This document shows positions 1 to 8,260 of a stretch of 32,667 nucleotides of DNA, piece by piece (the first letter of the stretch is position 1; each line of letters starts with the position of its first letter). The stretch is from Pseudomonas sp. A-1 (GTDB lineage: Bacteria; Pseudomonadota; Gammaproteobacteria; Pseudomonadales; Pseudomonadaceae), in the NCBI RefSeq assembly GCF_004801855.1, contig NZ_SSTC01000048.1, forward strand, positions 1 to 32,667, given 5' to 3'. The position numbers were made by a program, and so were the translations under genes. The notes under the pieces are model-generated. The model ran no database searches and was not told where the DNA came from. It saw nothing but the letters and a program-made list of their open reading frames with translations.

Positions 1-377
1 CTGCCCCGCCACCCGTCGAGCCTGCGCCTGCCGAAGCGCCGGAGAAGTCCCCGGCAGCGCCCGCCGAGCCGGCGCCGCCCGCCGTTGCTGCCGTGCGCCC
101 GCCGCGCCCGGCGGCAGCTGCCAGGGTCGAGAAGCCGTTGCCTCTAGCGCCGCTGGATCTCAGCGTGCCCGGCGAGCTGCTGGAGCGCCTGCCGGGCGAG
201 GATGGGCTGCCGCTGACCGAGCCGCAGCCCCTGCTGCCGCCGCTGTTCGGTGACAAGGTCGAGCAGCCGCAGTCCTTCGAGCTGGGGGGGAGGCTGATCA
301 CCAACGAGCGCGAGGCCGACGAGGACAGCTGGCATGCGGTGGAGGGCGCCGAGCTGGAGTTGCGTTTCCGCCGCTGA
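1..377 (+). CDS. C-terminal part of a Pro/Ala-rich protein of unknown function (5' truncated)
   Basis: The frame is open from base 3 to a TGA at 375-377, so the gene starts before the window. The visible 124 residues begin with about 40 residues made almost only of Pro, Ala, Glu and Val, a low-complexity linker. A more ordinary sequence follows, with LDLSVPGELLERLPGEDGLP and a closing ELELRFRR. I do not recognise a domain. Pseudomonads often carry proline-rich proteins like this that are misannotated as initiation-factor-like because of the linker. It sits convergent with the small minus-strand gene that follows. The coding call is supported by the uninterrupted frame up to the stop and the typical third-position GC bias; the function is unknown. 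Confidence 0.6.
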   Translation, partial: APPPVEPAPAEAPEKSPAAPAEPAPPAVAAVRPPRPAAAARVEKPLPLAPLDLSVPGELLERLPGEDGLPLTEPQPLLPPLFGDKVEQPQSFELGGRLITNEREADEDSWHAVEGAELELRFRR

Positions 378-397
378 GCCAGCAGGCCGCGGCGGGG

Positions 398-577
398 CTA
401 TTCGTCCTCGCCGTCCTCGCGGCGCGCCTTGGCCTCCAGTTCGGCGTTGCGCTCGCGCATGCGTTGCAGCTCCTCCTCGCTGAGGGGCATCTTGTCGGCG
501 CTGTCGCGCAGCATCAGCAGGCTGCCGATCACGGCGCCGAAGGCCAGGGCCAGAAACAACCAGGCATACCAGGGCAT
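398..577 (-). CDS. Small single-pass membrane protein, DUF2897-like (59 aa)
   Basis: A short gene read on the minus strand from ATG at 577 to TAG at 398-400. The protein starts MPWYAWLFLALAFGAVIG, a clear N-terminal membrane segment of about 18 residues. A strongly charged tail follows, rich in Glu, Arg and Lys (residues 30-59, ending RREDGEDE) and likely helical. This matches the size and layout of the DUF2897 family: tiny gammaproteobacterial proteins with an N-terminal anchor and a charged cytoplasmic tail, of unknown function. The next gene rightwards, pyrF, is divergent. The family assignment is from memory of the pattern; the reading frame itself is convincing because of its hydrophobic-then-charged organisation. 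Confidence 0.65.
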   Translation of the reverse strand: MPWYAWLFLALAFGAVIGSLLMLRDSADKMPLSEEELQRMRERNAELEAKARREDGEDE

Positions 578-677
578 GACGTTCTCCGCTCGGGAATGGG
601 GATGCCTCCACCATAGCGCCGCCCCGCGCGGCTGTCTCGCTCCCTGTGCGCGGGCGCCCGCCGGGGCGGGCTTGCGC

Positions 678-683
678 TACAAT
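678..683 (+). promoter_or_regulatory. Candidate -10 element for pyrF
   Basis: TACAAT lies 31 bases upstream of the pyrF ATG in the context GCTACAATG, a recurring -10 context in GC-rich pseudomonad promoters. No convincing -35 hexamer is visible at 16-18 bases upstream, so this is a weak inference. Confidence 0.35.
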
Positions 684-714
684 GCGCGGCGTTCCGACTT
701 GCCGAGAGAGCCCC

Positions 715-1413
715 ATGTCCTGCCAGACCCCGATCATCGTCGCCCTGGATTTCCCCAACCGTGAAGCCGCGCTGGCCCTGGCCGACCAGCTCGATCCGCA
801 GCTGTGCCGGGTCAAGGTCGGCAAGGAGCTGTTCACCCGCTGCGGCCCGCAGATCGTCGAGACGCTGGCCGGCAAGGGCTTCGAGGTGTTCCTCGACCTG
901 AAATTCCACGATATCCCCAACACCACGGCGATGGCGGTCAAGGCCGCCGCCGAGCTGGGCGTGTGGATGGTCAACGTGCACTGCTCCGGCGGCCTGCGCA
1001 TGATGGCCGCCTGCCGCGAGACCCTGGATGCGCTCAGCGGCGCCAAGCCGCTGCTGATCGGCGTGACCGTGCTGACCAGCATGGAGCGCGGCGACCTGGC
1101 CGGCATCGGCCTCGACATCGAGCCGCAGGAGCAGGTGCTGCGCCTGGCCGCCCTGGCCGCCCAGGCTGGTCTCGACGGCCTGGTCTGTTCCGCCCAGGAA
1201 GCGCCGGCGCTCAAGGCCGCCCAGCCGCAGCTGCAGCTGGTCACTCCGGGCATCCGCCCGGCCGGCAGCGCCCAGGACGACCAGCGCCGCATCCTCACCC
1301 CGCGCCAGGCGCTGGATGCCGGCTCCGACTACCTGGTGATCGGCCGGCCGATCAGCCAGGCCGCCGACCCGGCTGCCGCCCTCGCCGCGGTGGTGGCCGA
1401 GCTGCGCGGCTGA
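715..1413 (+). CDS. pyrF: Orotidine 5'-phosphate decarboxylase
   Basis: PyrF converts OMP to UMP, the last step of de novo pyrimidine synthesis, in the cytosol. The 232-residue protein has the normal length of the bacterial short-type enzyme. It shows the N-terminal beta-strand IIVALDF (D12), the substrate lysines of RVKVGKELF, and the signature [10 protein letters not shown] at residues 61-70 with the catalytic Asp/Lys/Asp array (D61, K63, D66). The C-terminal phosphate-binding strand is YLVIGRPI. The ATG at 715 is chosen because the protein then starts at [13 protein letters not shown], as in the family; an upstream in-frame start would add 23 unlikely residues across the candidate promoter. 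A membrane-protein gene follows 37 bases downstream on the same strand. Confidence 0.96.
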   Translation: MSCQTPIIVALDFPNREAALALADQLDPQLCRVKVGKELFTRCGPQIVETLAGKGFEVFLDLKFHDIPNTTAMAVKAAAELGVWMVNVHCSGGLRMMAACRETLDALSGAKPLLIGVTVLTSMERGDLAGIGLDIEPQEQVLRLAALAAQAGLDGLVCSAQEAPALKAAQPQLQLVTPGIRPAGSAQDDQRRILTPRQALDAGSDYLVIGRPISQAADPAAALAAVVAELRG

Positions 1414-1450
1414 CCGGCAGCGCTCGCAGAGGCAGGCAGGGCGCGCGGCG

Positions 1451-2107
1451 ATGAGCGACTACGACCCCTACCGTCCGCCTCGGGCGCCGCTGCTCGACCC
1501 GCACCTGCCGCCGGCCTTCGCCGGCGGCGACTGGAGCCGCGGCCAGTTGCGCGTGCTCGGCGCCCTGAGCCTGGGCTGCCTGTCCGGCCTGCTGGTACTG
1601 CTGCTGGTGGCGTTGTGGCGGCTGTTCAATCCGCAGCTGCCGCCGCTGCCCTTCGTTCACCTGCTCAGCCTGCTGCTGGTGCTGCTGTGGGGCTACCTGC
1701 TGCTGCGCCTCAGGGATCTGCTGGCGGCGCGCTACGGCCTGCACGGGCTGGGCCAGCCCCTGGCGCTGCAGATGCTGCTCGGCCTGCTGGCCAGCGGTCT
1801 TGGCGCGCTGCTCGACGAGCACGCGGCGGGGACCACGGAAAGCGCCCTGCAGCTGGGCTATTTCGTCCTGTCCGTCGCCCTGGGGCTCAGCCTGGTGTGG
1901 TTTGCCCTGCGCCTGCGGCGCATCCGCCAGCCCTGGCCGGCGCTGCGCCTGTTCGCCTGGCTGCTGCTGCTCGCCGGTTGCACGGCGGCCAGCGTGGTGC
2001 TGCTGGTGCCGGCGCTGCTGCTCGGCCTGGGCGCCGGGGCGGCGCTGGCCTGGGTGTTCTTCGCCGCCGCCGGCGAGCTGGCCGAGGCCGACGAAAAACC
2101 GGCCTGA
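1451..2107 (+). CDS. Polytopic inner-membrane protein, unknown function
   Basis: This 218-residue protein has a Pro-rich soluble N-terminus (MSDYDPYRPPRAPLLDP). About six strongly hydrophobic segments follow at roughly residues 36-56, 64-86, 101-121, 130-152, 161-181 and 183-205, and the tail is short and acidic. Leu and Ala make up a very large share of the membrane segments. No transport or enzymatic motif is recognisable. The YDPYRPP-type N-terminus is common in small uncharacterised membrane proteins of Pseudomonas. It lies 37 bases after pyrF on the same strand and may be cotranscribed, although the functions look unrelated. Its stop codon lies inside the stem-loop that terminates the convergent folE gene. 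Confidence 0.75.
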   Translation: MSDYDPYRPPRAPLLDPHLPPAFAGGDWSRGQLRVLGALSLGCLSGLLVLLLVALWRLFNPQLPPLPFVHLLSLLLVLLWGYLLLRLRDLLAARYGLHGLGQPLALQMLLGLLASGLGALLDEHAAGTTESALQLGYFVLSVALGLSLVWFALRLRRIRQPWPALRLFAWLLLLAGCTAASVVLLVPALLLGLGAGAALAWVFFAAAGELAEADEKPA

Positions 2108-2117
2108 GCGGCCGGTT
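2094..2117 (-). terminator. Intrinsic terminator of folE
   Basis: A perfect 8-bp inverted repeat (AACCGGCC at 2097-2104, GGCCGGTT at 2110-2117, 5-base loop) reads on the minus strand as a GC-rich stem running directly into a five-base T tract (A run at 2094-2098). It starts 6 bases after the folE stop codon and overlaps the stop codon of the convergent membrane-protein gene. Confidence 0.75.
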
Positions 2118-2122
2118 CCGGT

Positions 2123-2668
2123 TCAGCGGATCAGGCTGAGGAATTCGCTGCGGGTCGCCGGGTTGTCGCGGAACTCGCCGAGCATCACCGAGCTGACCAT
2201 CGCCGAGTTCTGCTTCTCCACCCCGCGCATCATCATGCACATGTGCCGGGCCTCGATCACCACCGCCACGCCGAGGGCGCCGGTGACTTCCTGCACCGCT
2301 TCGGCGATCTGCCGGGTGAGGTTCTCCTGGATCTGCAGGCGGCGGGCGAACATGTCGACGATGCGCGCCACCTTGGACAGGCCGAGCACCTTGCCGCTGG
2401 GGATGTAGGCCACATGGGCCTTGCCGATGAATGGCAGCAGGTGGTGCTCGCACAGCGAGTACAGCTCGATGTCCCTGACCAGCACCATCTCGCTGTTGTC
2501 GGAGCTGAACAGGGCGCCGTTGGTGACTTCCTCGAGGCTCTGCGCATAGCCGCGGCAGAGGTACTGCATGGCTTTGGCGGCGCGCTTGGGCGTGTCGCGC
2601 AGGCCTTCGCGCTCGACGTCCTCGCCGAGCAGGCCGAGGATCGCGGTGTAGTGCTGTTCCAGGGACAT
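2123..2668 (-). CDS. folE: GTP cyclohydrolase I, type IA
   Basis: FolE opens GTP to 7,8-dihydroneopterin triphosphate, the first step of folate (and queuosine or pterin) synthesis. The 181-residue product has the usual bacterial length. The zinc ligands are visible in LCEHHLLPF (C73, H76, with H75 adjacent) and in [12 protein letters not shown] (C144). Other family motifs are [29 protein letters not shown] and the C-terminal TRSEFLSLI. The start at 2668 is fixed by an AGGAAA ribosome site six bases upstream of the ATG in the minus-strand reading; the open frame further upstream lacks family similarity. Pseudomonads often have two folE paralogues, and only this one is in the window. It is followed directly by an intrinsic terminator. 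Confidence 0.95.
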   Translation of the reverse strand: MSLEQHYTAILGLLGEDVEREGLRDTPKRAAKAMQYLCRGYAQSLEEVTNGALFSSDNSEMVLVRDIELYSLCEHHLLPFIGKAHVAYIPSGKVLGLSKVARIVDMFARRLQIQENLTRQIAEAVQEVTGALGVAVVIEARHMCMMMRGVEKQNSAMVSSVMLGEFRDNPATRSEFLSLIR

Positions 2669-2744
2669 GGAATTTCCTGTGGTTGGGCAAAGGCGCGCAG
2701 GGTAGGGGGCTGCCCGGCCGCTGGCAAGTGTGCGGCGGCCGGCG

Positions 2745-2783
2745 GATGAGCCGTCTGCAGGCCGCCGATGCAGGCGGCTCATC
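2745..2783 (-). terminator. Stem-loop downstream of the Smr gene
   Basis: Two 15-base arms (2745-2759 and 2769-2783) are complementary except at one position, around a 9-base loop. The hairpin starts 8 bases after the Smr-domain stop codon in the minus-strand reading and lies before the folE start. No T tract follows, so it may act as a Rho-assisted terminator or a 3'-end stabiliser rather than a textbook intrinsic terminator. Confidence 0.5.
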
Positions 2784-2791
2784 GTCGGGCG

Positions 2792-3352
2792 CTATTCGTC
2801 GCGGCCTTCCAGCATGGTGCGCTTGAGCAGCACGTAGACCGCGCCGGTGCCGCCATGCTTGGCCAGGCAGGAGGTGAAGCCGAGCACCTGCGGGTGCTGG
2901 CGCAGCCAGGTGTTGACGTGGCTCTTGACCATCGGCCGGCGGCCGTCGGTGCGCGCCGCCTTGCCGTGGGTGATGCGCACGCAGCGCACCTCGAAGCGCG
3001 CCGCCTCGGCGAGGAAGTCCCACAGGGTGGCGCGCGCCGTCTCCACGCTCATGCCGTGCAGGTCGAGGCTGCCCTCGAAGGCGATCTGCCCGGCCTTGAG
3101 CTTGCGCATCTGGCCTTCCTGCACGCCGTCGCGCGCCCAGTACAGCTCGTCCTCGGCGCCGACGTCGATGACGAACAGGTCGGAAAGACCGTCGACCGTG
3201 GTGGTCTGCTGGGTGAGGATGGCGCTCTGCTGGCGCTGGGCGACCTGCTGGCGGTCGGCCTTCGGCTTGCCGGTGTCGGCGCGTTCCTCGACCCTGATGC
3301 GCTTGACCCCGCGCATCTCGCTGTGGAACAGGGAAAAATCGTCGTCTTGCAT
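2792..3352 (-). CDS. Smr-domain (MutS2-like) DNA endonuclease protein
   Basis: A 186-residue protein with a charged N-terminal half (MQDDDFSLFHSEMRGVKRI, then a Gln-rich stretch) and a C-terminal Smr domain at about residues 95-180. The domain shows its three hallmark motifs: LDLHGMSVETA, ITHGKAA and GGTGAVYVLL. Stand-alone Smr proteins of this layout (YdaL/SmrA type) have nicking endonuclease activity, and Smr domains elsewhere act in mismatch repair, recombination or RNA cleavage; the substrate here cannot be told from sequence. The ATG at 3352 is preferred because the MQDDDFSLF start is typical of the family and GGAGAA lies just upstream. It is probably transcribed separately from folE, given the hairpin between them. 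Confidence 0.88.
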   Translation of the reverse strand: MQDDDFSLFHSEMRGVKRIRVEERADTGKPKADRQQVAQRQQSAILTQQTTTVDGLSDLFVIDVGAEDELYWARDGVQEGQMRKLKAGQIAFEGSLDLHGMSVETARATLWDFLAEAARFEVRCVRITHGKAARTDGRRPMVKSHVNTWLRQHPQVLGFTSCLAKHGGTGAVYVLLKRTMLEGRDE

Positions 3353-3377
3353 GCTGGTTCTCCGCGACAGACGCACG

Positions 3378-3383
3378 ATTCTA
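3378..3383 (-). promoter_or_regulatory. Candidate -10 element for the Smr gene
   Basis: TAGAAT on the minus strand lies 25 bases upstream of the Smr-gene ATG. It has the same TAGAAT form as the elements before prmB and speE. No good -35 match is seen. Confidence 0.35.
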
Positions 3384-3419
3384 ACGGAACCGGCGCCTGC
3401 GCGGAGAGCCTGCCGCGCC

Positions 3420-4019
3420 TCAGGCGCCGAGCGCTGCGGCGTCGTCCACCACGGTGGCGAACAGGTCGGCCAGCGCGGCCAGTTCGACGCGGTGCAGGGT
3501 GGCGGCATCCACCAGGCTGCCGTCGACGCCCGGCAGGTCGCGGGTGGCACAGGCGGCGGCGACCACCGTGCTGCGATAGCCGAGATCCTTGGCGGCGCGT
3601 ACCGTGGCGCTGACGCACATGTGGGTCATGAAGCCGACCACCACCAGCTCCTCGCGGCCCAGCTCGCGCAGCACGCGATCCAGCTCGCTGCGGGCGAAGG
3701 AGTTGGGCAGCGGCTTGCGCACCACTGCCTCGCCCGGCAGCGGGGTCAGCTCCTCGAAGATCTCGCCGCGCGGGCCTTCGGGGTCGAACAGGTAGCCGGG
3801 CACGCCGATGTGCTGCACGTGCACCACGGGTGCGCCGGCGGCGCGCGCGGCTTCCAGCAGGCGGTGGATCTGCGCGGCCGCGGCGTCGACGCCGGGCAGG
3901 CGCAGGTCGCCGCTGCGGTACTCGTTCTGCGCGTCGATGATCAGCAGGGTGGCCTGCCTGAGGTCGGCGGCCGGGTGGCTGCTGCCGGTCAGTTCGAACA
4001 GGGTCTTGGCGTCGCTCAT
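3420..4019 (-). CDS. Isochorismatase-family cysteine hydrolase
   Basis: The 199-residue protein has the Rossmann-like isochorismatase fold and its catalytic triad: D29 in TLLIIDAQNEY, K102 in VVRKPLPNSF and C135 in VGFMTHMCVSATVRAA. The cis-peptide region before the cysteine (GFMTHMC) is also present. Members hydrolyse amides or ethers such as nicotinamide, N-carbamoylsarcosine, ureidoacrylate or isochorismate; the substrate cannot be assigned here, and no siderophore genes are nearby. The ATG at 4019 follows a GGAG ribosome site. It is divergent from a LysR-type regulator with only 104 bases between the starts, the classic arrangement in which the regulator controls the neighbouring enzyme gene. 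Confidence 0.9.
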   Translation of the reverse strand: MSDAKTLFELTGSSHPAADLRQATLLIIDAQNEYRSGDLRLPGVDAAAAQIHRLLEAARAAGAPVVHVQHIGVPGYLFDPEGPRGEIFEELTPLPGEAVVRKPLPNSFARSELDRVLRELGREELVVVGFMTHMCVSATVRAAKDLGYRSTVVAAACATRDLPGVDGSLVDAATLHRVELAALADLFATVVDDAAALGA

Positions 4020-4123
4020 GCTGTACTCCGGTAGGGGATGGACGCGACCATTGTGGGCATGACGGCGGCGGCGCTGAAGACGCAGGCTTGCCGCCCGGAA
4101 ATGCATTTTTGCAGGGAGCCGCG
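4020..4123. promoter_or_regulatory. Divergent promoter/operator region between hydrolase and LysR genes
   Basis: This 104-base gap separates two divergent starts. It holds a perfect 10-base palindrome AAATGCATTT at 4099-4108, close to the lysR start. LysR regulators usually bind such gaps and repress themselves; that this palindrome is the operator is an inference. Confidence 0.4.
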
Positions 4124-5026
4124 ATGGCCTTCGACTGGAACGACATTCCCGTGCTGCTGGCGCTGGAGCGCCACGGCACCCTGGCCGCGGCGGCGCGGGC
4201 GCTGGCGGTCAACCCGACCACCGTCAGCCGGCGCCTGCAGGCGGCCGAGCGGGCGCTGCAGGCGCGCCTGTTCCTGCGCGACAGCGGCCGCTACCGGCCG
4301 ACGCCGGCCGGCGAGGTGCTGCTGCAGCGCGCCGCCGCCCTGCAGGGCGACGTGCAGGGCATGCTGCTGGCCGCCCGCGAGGAGGCGCAGAGCGTGGCCG
4401 GCAGCGTGCGCCTGACCTCGGTGGAGTTCCTCCTCGCCCACTGGCTGATTCCGCAGCTGCCCGAGCTGGCCGCGCGCCACCCGCAGCTCGACCTGCAGCT
4501 GCTGGGCGACAACCGCGACCTGTCCTTCACCCGCCACGAGGCCGACCTCGCCCTGCGCCTGGCGCGGCCGCAGCAGGATGCCGCGCTGGTGATGCGCAAG
4601 GTCGGCGAACTCGGCTACGCGGTGTACGGCGCCGAGCGCTTCGCCGCGGCGCGGACGGAGGACTGGCGCGGCCTGCCCTGGCTGGGCTACGCCGACAGCC
4701 TCGCCCAGCTGCCCGAGGCGCGCTGGCTGCAGCGGCTCGACCCGCAGGGCGGCCTGCGCCTGCGCGTCACCGCGGTGACCTCGCTGCAGCGCGCCTGCCA
4801 GGCCGGGCTCGGGCTGGCGCTGCTGCCCTGCCTGGTCGGCGAGGTGCCCGGATTGTTCCGGCTGTCCGGCGTCGAACTCAGCCGCGAGCTGTGGCTGCTG
4901 TGCCATCGCGACCTGCGCCAGACCCTGCGCTTTCGCGCGGTGGCCGACTGGCTGGCCGAGCGCGCGGCGGCCGATGCGTCGCGGCTGGCTGGCCTGCCGC
5001 AGGCGGCGGGAGAGCGCTGCGACTGA
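4124..5026 (+). CDS. LysR-family transcriptional regulator
   Basis: A 300-residue DNA-binding regulator. The N-terminal winged helix-turn-helix covers residues 1-60 (DIPVLLALERHGTLAAAARALAVNPTTVSRRLQAAERAL), followed by a linker helix. The effector-binding periplasmic-binding-protein-like domain starts near SVRLTSVEFLLAHWLIPQLP and runs to about residue 285. ATG at 4124 gives the standard start MAFDWNDIPVLLALE, a LysR opening with Trp-Asn-Asp; GGGAG precedes it. It is divergent from the isochorismatase-family gene and is its likely regulator. The ligand is unknown. The extra C-terminal residues (AAADASRLAGLPQAAGERCD) look like an unstructured tail. Confidence 0.92.
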   Translation: MAFDWNDIPVLLALERHGTLAAAARALAVNPTTVSRRLQAAERALQARLFLRDSGRYRPTPAGEVLLQRAAALQGDVQGMLLAAREEAQSVAGSVRLTSVEFLLAHWLIPQLPELAARHPQLDLQLLGDNRDLSFTRHEADLALRLARPQQDAALVMRKVGELGYAVYGAERFAAARTEDWRGLPWLGYADSLAQLPEARWLQRLDPQGGLRLRVTAVTSLQRACQAGLGLALLPCLVGEVPGLFRLSGVELSRELWLLCHRDLRQTLRFRAVADWLAERAAADASRLAGLPQAAGERCD

Positions 5027-5045
5027 GTGGCGGCGGTGTTTCGGC

Positions 5046-5051
5046 TAGAAT
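5046..5051 (+). promoter_or_regulatory. Candidate -10 element for prmB
   Basis: TAGAAT in the context CGGCTAGAATG lies 30 bases upstream of the prmB ATG, the same context as the one before speE. No strong -35 is visible. Confidence 0.35.
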
Positions 5052-5081
5052 GCCCGCCCCATCACCGAGGATTCCCCCGCC

Positions 5082-6002
5082 ATGAGCGCCACCCCGAGCC
5101 GCCTGCACAGCATCCGCGACCTGATCCGCTGGGGCGTCAGCCGTTTCCACGAGGCCGAGCTGTTCTTCGGCCACGGCACCGACAACGCCTGGGACGAGGC
5201 GCGCCAGCTGGTGCTCGGCGGCCTGCACCTGCCCTGGGACATGCCGGCCGACTACCTCGACTGCCGTTTGGAGGGCGACGAGCTGGACGCCGTGCGCGCC
5301 CTGCTGCAGCGGCGCATCGACGAGCGCATCCCGGCCGCCTACCTGCTCGGCGAGGCCTGGTTCTGCGGCCTGCCGTACTGCGTCGACGAGCGCGTGCTGG
5401 TGCCGCGCTCGCCGATCGCCGAGCTGATCGAGCGCCAGTTCTCTCCCTGGCTCGCGGCCACCCCGGCGCGCATCCTCGACCTGTGCACCGGCTCGGGCTG
5501 CATCGGCATCGCCTGTGCCCACGCCTTCCCCGAGGCCGAGGTGGTGCTCGCCGACCTGTCGTTCGATGCGCTGGAGGTGGCCAACCTCAACATCGAACGC
5601 CACGAGGTGGAGGAGCGCGTCTATACCGTGCAGGGCGACGGCTTCGGCGGCCTGCCGGGCCAGCGCTTCGACCTGATCGTCTCCAACCCGCCCTACGTCG
5701 ACGCCGAGGACTTCGCCGACATGCCGGCCGAGTTCCACCACGAGCCGGCGATGGGCCTGGCCTGTGGCGAGGACGGTCTCGACCTGGTGCGCCGCATGCT
5801 CGCCGAGGCCGCCGACCACCTCACCGACGACGGCCTGCTGGTGGTCGAGGTGGGCAACAGCCAGGTGCACGTCGAGGCGGCCTACCCGGAGGTGGAGTTC
5901 ACCTGGGTGGAGTTCGCCCGCGGCGGTCACGGCGTGTTCGTGCTCAGCGCCGAGCAGTGCCGCCGGCATCAGGCGCTGTTCCGTTCGCGCCTGGCGTCCT
6001 GA
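5082..6002 (+). CDS. prmB: 50S ribosomal protein uL3 glutamine methyltransferase
   Basis: PrmB methylates the side-chain amide of a glutamine in ribosomal protein uL3 using S-adenosylmethionine. The 306-residue protein has an N-terminal helical substrate domain ([33 protein letters not shown]), which distinguishes PrmB from the release-factor enzyme PrmC. A class I SAM methyltransferase domain follows, with motif [13 protein letters not shown] from D133 and the catalytic NPPY at residues 202-205. PrmC-like [11 protein letters not shown] and [12 protein letters not shown] are also present. The gene has its own upstream spacer with a TAGAAT element. In relatives it sits two or three genes before aroC, as here. 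Its 3' end abuts a GTAGGGTGCGC-type repeat shared with the convergent hydrolase. Confidence 0.94.
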   Translation: MSATPSRLHSIRDLIRWGVSRFHEAELFFGHGTDNAWDEARQLVLGGLHLPWDMPADYLDCRLEGDELDAVRALLQRRIDERIPAAYLLGEAWFCGLPYCVDERVLVPRSPIAELIERQFSPWLAATPARILDLCTGSGCIGIACAHAFPEAEVVLADLSFDALEVANLNIERHEVEERVYTVQGDGFGGLPGQRFDLIVSNPPYVDAEDFADMPAEFHHEPAMGLACGEDGLDLVRRMLAEAADHLTDDGLLVVEVGNSQVHVEAAYPEVEFTWVEFARGGHGVFVLSAEQCRRHQALFRSRLAS

Positions 6003-6003
6003 G

Positions 6004-6062
6004 CGTAGGGCGCTCTGCGCACCATCGGGAATGGTCATGTGGTGCGCGTGGCGCACCCTACG
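6004..6062. repeat. GTAGGGTGCGC-type interspersed palindromic repeat between convergent genes
   Basis: The left arm CGTAGGGCGCTCTGCGCACC and the right arm ending GGCGCACCCTACG form an imperfect inverted repeat, with a small inner hairpin ACCAT/ATGGT. Elements beginning GTAGGGTGCGC and containing GCGCACC are scattered intergenic repeats in several Pseudomonas species (from memory). It begins right after the prmB stop and includes the stop codon of the minus-strand hydrolase (6058-6060), so it probably forms the shared 3' end of both transcripts. Confidence 0.6.
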
Positions 6063-7005
6063 GGCTGATGAAGCGCGCCAGCCCCTCGACCAGCTCGACC
6101 GCCAGCGGCAGGCGCGGATCGTCGTAGCTGGCCAGCGGGCGGGCGCCGCTCGGCACGATGCGCAGCACATGGTCCATGCCCTCGACCAGCAGCAGCTGCG
6201 CCTCCGGCCTGGCCTGCTGGAGCAGCAGGGCTTCCTCTACGCCGACCTGGAAGTCGCGGGTGCCCTGCACGATCAGCGCCGGCACCGTCACCCGGGCGAA
6301 GGCCTCGGCCGGGCGCTGGCGCAGCAGCGAGATCAGGTAGGGCTGCACGCTCGGGCGCAGCAGCACGTGCAGCGCCGGGGTGACCTCGGCGGTCGGCCGG
6401 CCCTGCTCAAGGGCGGCGAGGACGCTCTCGGTTTCCGCCGCCAGCGTCGGCGGCAGGCGGCCCTCCAGCTGTTCGCGCAGCACCGTGCCCACCGGCCGGG
6501 CGACCCCGGCCAGGCTGACCAGCGCATCGGCGCCGGCCTCCGCCGTGGCCAGGCTGGCGATCAGCGCGCCCTCGCTGTGGCCGAGCAGGATCAGCCGGGA
6601 GAAGCGCGGGTCGCTCTTCAGCAACTGGCCCCAGGCCACTGCGTCGGCGACGTAGGCCGCCACGCTCAGCTCCTCCTCGCGCGGCGCCGCCGCCCGGCTG
6701 GCGGCCACGCCGCGCTTGTCGTAGCGCAGGCTGGCGATGCCGCGCCCGGCCAGTTCGCGGGCCAGCAGGCGCAGGCTGTCGTTGTGGCCGCCCTCGGGAT
6801 TGTTGCCGTCGCGGTCGGTCGGCCCCGAGCCGGCGATCATCAGCACCACCGGCAGCGCGCCGTCGCGCTCGGGCAGGGTCAGGGTGCCGTGCAGGCTGCC
6901 GCCGGGCACCCGTAGCGCCATCGGCCATTGCAGGATGCGCGTCGGCGCTGCCTGGGCCAGGGCGGCAGCGAGCAGCAGCGTCAGCAGCAGGAACAGGCGG
7001 GGCAT
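6058..7005 (-). CDS. Secreted alpha/beta-hydrolase
   Basis: A 315-residue protein with a clear Sec signal peptide ([19 protein letters not shown], predicted cut near residue 19-20). An alpha/beta-hydrolase domain follows. The oxyanion region is [16 protein letters not shown], the nucleophile is S144 in [10 protein letters not shown], and the likely triad partners are D251 (VQGTRDFQV) and H279 (EGMDHVL). The form [10 protein letters not shown] is typical of the dienelactone-hydrolase-like/YqiA-type family often annotated only as alpha/beta fold hydrolase. The substrate is unknown; export implies an extracytoplasmic ester or amide. The ATG at 7005 is chosen because it yields the signal peptide directly. 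The gene is divergent from aroC and convergent with prmB. Confidence 0.85.
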   Translation of the reverse strand: MPRLFLLLTLLLAAALAQAAPTRILQWPMALRVPGGSLHGTLTLPERDGALPVVLMIAGSGPTDRDGNNPEGGHNDSLRLLARELAGRGIASLRYDKRGVAASRAAAPREEELSVAAYVADAVAWGQLLKSDPRFSRLILLGHSEGALIASLATAEAGADALVSLAGVARPVGTVLREQLEGRLPPTLAAETESVLAALEQGRPTAEVTPALHVLLRPSVQPYLISLLRQRPAEAFARVTVPALIVQGTRDFQVGVEEALLLQQARPEAQLLLVEGMDHVLRIVPSGARPLASYDDPRLPLAVELVEGLARFISP

Positions 7006-7067
7006 GCGAACTCCAGACGAGGGGCAGGGCGGGGCGCCGGCGTTTCCCCAGCGGGCGGGCGCTTGGG

Positions 7068-7073
7068 TATACT
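7068..7073 (+). promoter_or_regulatory. Candidate -10 element for aroC
   Basis: TATACT, close to the sigma-70 consensus, lies 36 bases upstream of the aroC ATG. The -35 region is poor (a T-rich TTTCCC near 7043, spacing too long). Confidence 0.45.
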
Positions 7074-7109
7074 TTGCGCCCCCGAATTTCCCGCCGCGGA
7101 GCATCCTGC

Positions 7110-8201
7110 ATGTCTGGCAATACTTACGGCAAGCTGTTCACCGTCACCACCGCCGGTGAAAGCCATGGTCCGGCGCTGGTCGCCATCGTCGACGGCTGCC
7201 CGCCCGGGCTGGAGCTGTCGCTGGACGACCTGCAGCGCGACCTCGACCGCCGCAAGCCCGGCACCAGCCGCCACACCACCCAGCGCCAGGAAGCCGACGA
7301 GGTGGAGATCCTCTCCGGCGTGTTCGAAGGCAAGACCACCGGCTGCCCGATCGGCCTGCTGATCCGCAACACCGACCAGAAGTCCAAGGACTACTCGGCG
7401 ATCAAGGACCTGTTCCGCCCGGCCCACGCCGACTACACCTACCACCACAAGTACGGCATCCGCGACTACCGCGGCGGCGGCCGCAGTTCGGCGCGCGAGA
7501 CCGCCATGCGCGTCGCCGCCGGCGCCATCGCCAAGAAGTACCTGGCCGGTCTCGGCATCAGCGTGCGCGGCTACATGAGCCAGCTCGGCCCGATCGAGAT
7601 TCCGTTCAAGAGCTGGGACTCGGTGGAGCAGAACGCTTTCTTCAGCCCCGACCCGGACAAGGTGCCCGAGCTCGAGGCCTACATGGACCAGCTGCGCCGC
7701 GACCAGGATTCGGTCGGCGCGAAGATCACCGTGGTCGCCGAAGGCGTGCCGCCGGGCCTCGGCGAGCCGATCTTCGACCGCCTCGACGCCGAGCTGGCCC
7801 ACGCGCTGATGAGCATCAACGCGGTCAAGGGCGTGGAGATCGGCGCCGGCTTCGCCTGCGTCGCCCAGCGCGGCACCGAGCACCGCGACGAGCTGACCCC
7901 GGAGGGCTTCCTGTCCAACCACGCCGGCGGCATCCTCGGCGGCATCTCCTCGGGCCAGCCGATCGTCGCCCACCTGGCGCTCAAGCCGACTTCGAGCATC
8001 ACCACCCCCGGCCGCTCCATCGACATCGACGGCAACCCGGTGGAGGTGATCACCAAGGGCCGCCACGACCCCTGCGTCGGCATCCGCGCCACGCCGATCG
8101 CCGAGGCGATGATGGCCATCGTGCTGATGGACCACCTGCTGCGCCAGCGCGCGCAGAACGCCGAGGTGCGGGTCGGCACTCCGGTACTGCCGCAGCTGTG
8201 A
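7110..8201 (+). CDS. aroC: Chorismate synthase
   Basis: AroC makes chorismate from 5-enolpyruvylshikimate-3-phosphate, the last common step to aromatic amino acids and folate, and requires reduced FMN. The 363-residue length is the family norm. The N-terminal signature [11 protein letters not shown] is at residues 13-23, the second signature lies in [22 protein letters not shown], and the third in a C-terminal [11 protein letters not shown] segment. The start [20 protein letters not shown] is invariant in relatives and follows GGAGCATCCTGC; upstream in-frame starts would run into the promoter. A long hairpin lies just after the stop. The neighbouring order matches Pseudomonas. Confidence 0.97.
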   Translation: MSGNTYGKLFTVTTAGESHGPALVAIVDGCPPGLELSLDDLQRDLDRRKPGTSRHTTQRQEADEVEILSGVFEGKTTGCPIGLLIRNTDQKSKDYSAIKDLFRPAHADYTYHHKYGIRDYRGGGRSSARETAMRVAAGAIAKKYLAGLGISVRGYMSQLGPIEIPFKSWDSVEQNAFFSPDPDKVPELEAYMDQLRRDQDSVGAKITVVAEGVPPGLGEPIFDRLDAELAHALMSINAVKGVEIGAGFACVAQRGTEHRDELTPEGFLSNHAGGILGGISSGQPIVAHLALKPTSSITTPGRSIDIDGNPVEVITKGRHDPCVGIRATPIAEAMMAIVLMDHLLRQRAQNAEVRVGTPVLPQL

Positions 8202-8206
8202 GTCGC

Positions 8207-8247
8207 GCTGCCGGCCGGGCGCTGCCCTGCACGCCCCGGCCGGCAGC
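8207..8247 (+). terminator. Long GC-rich stem-loop after aroC
   Basis: Two perfect 13-base complementary arms (8207-8219 and 8235-8247) around a 15-base loop begin 6 bases after the aroC stop. No T tract follows. It may terminate or attenuate transcription between aroC and the downstream transporter. Confidence 0.45.
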
Positions 8248-8260
8248 CGCCTGATCGATC

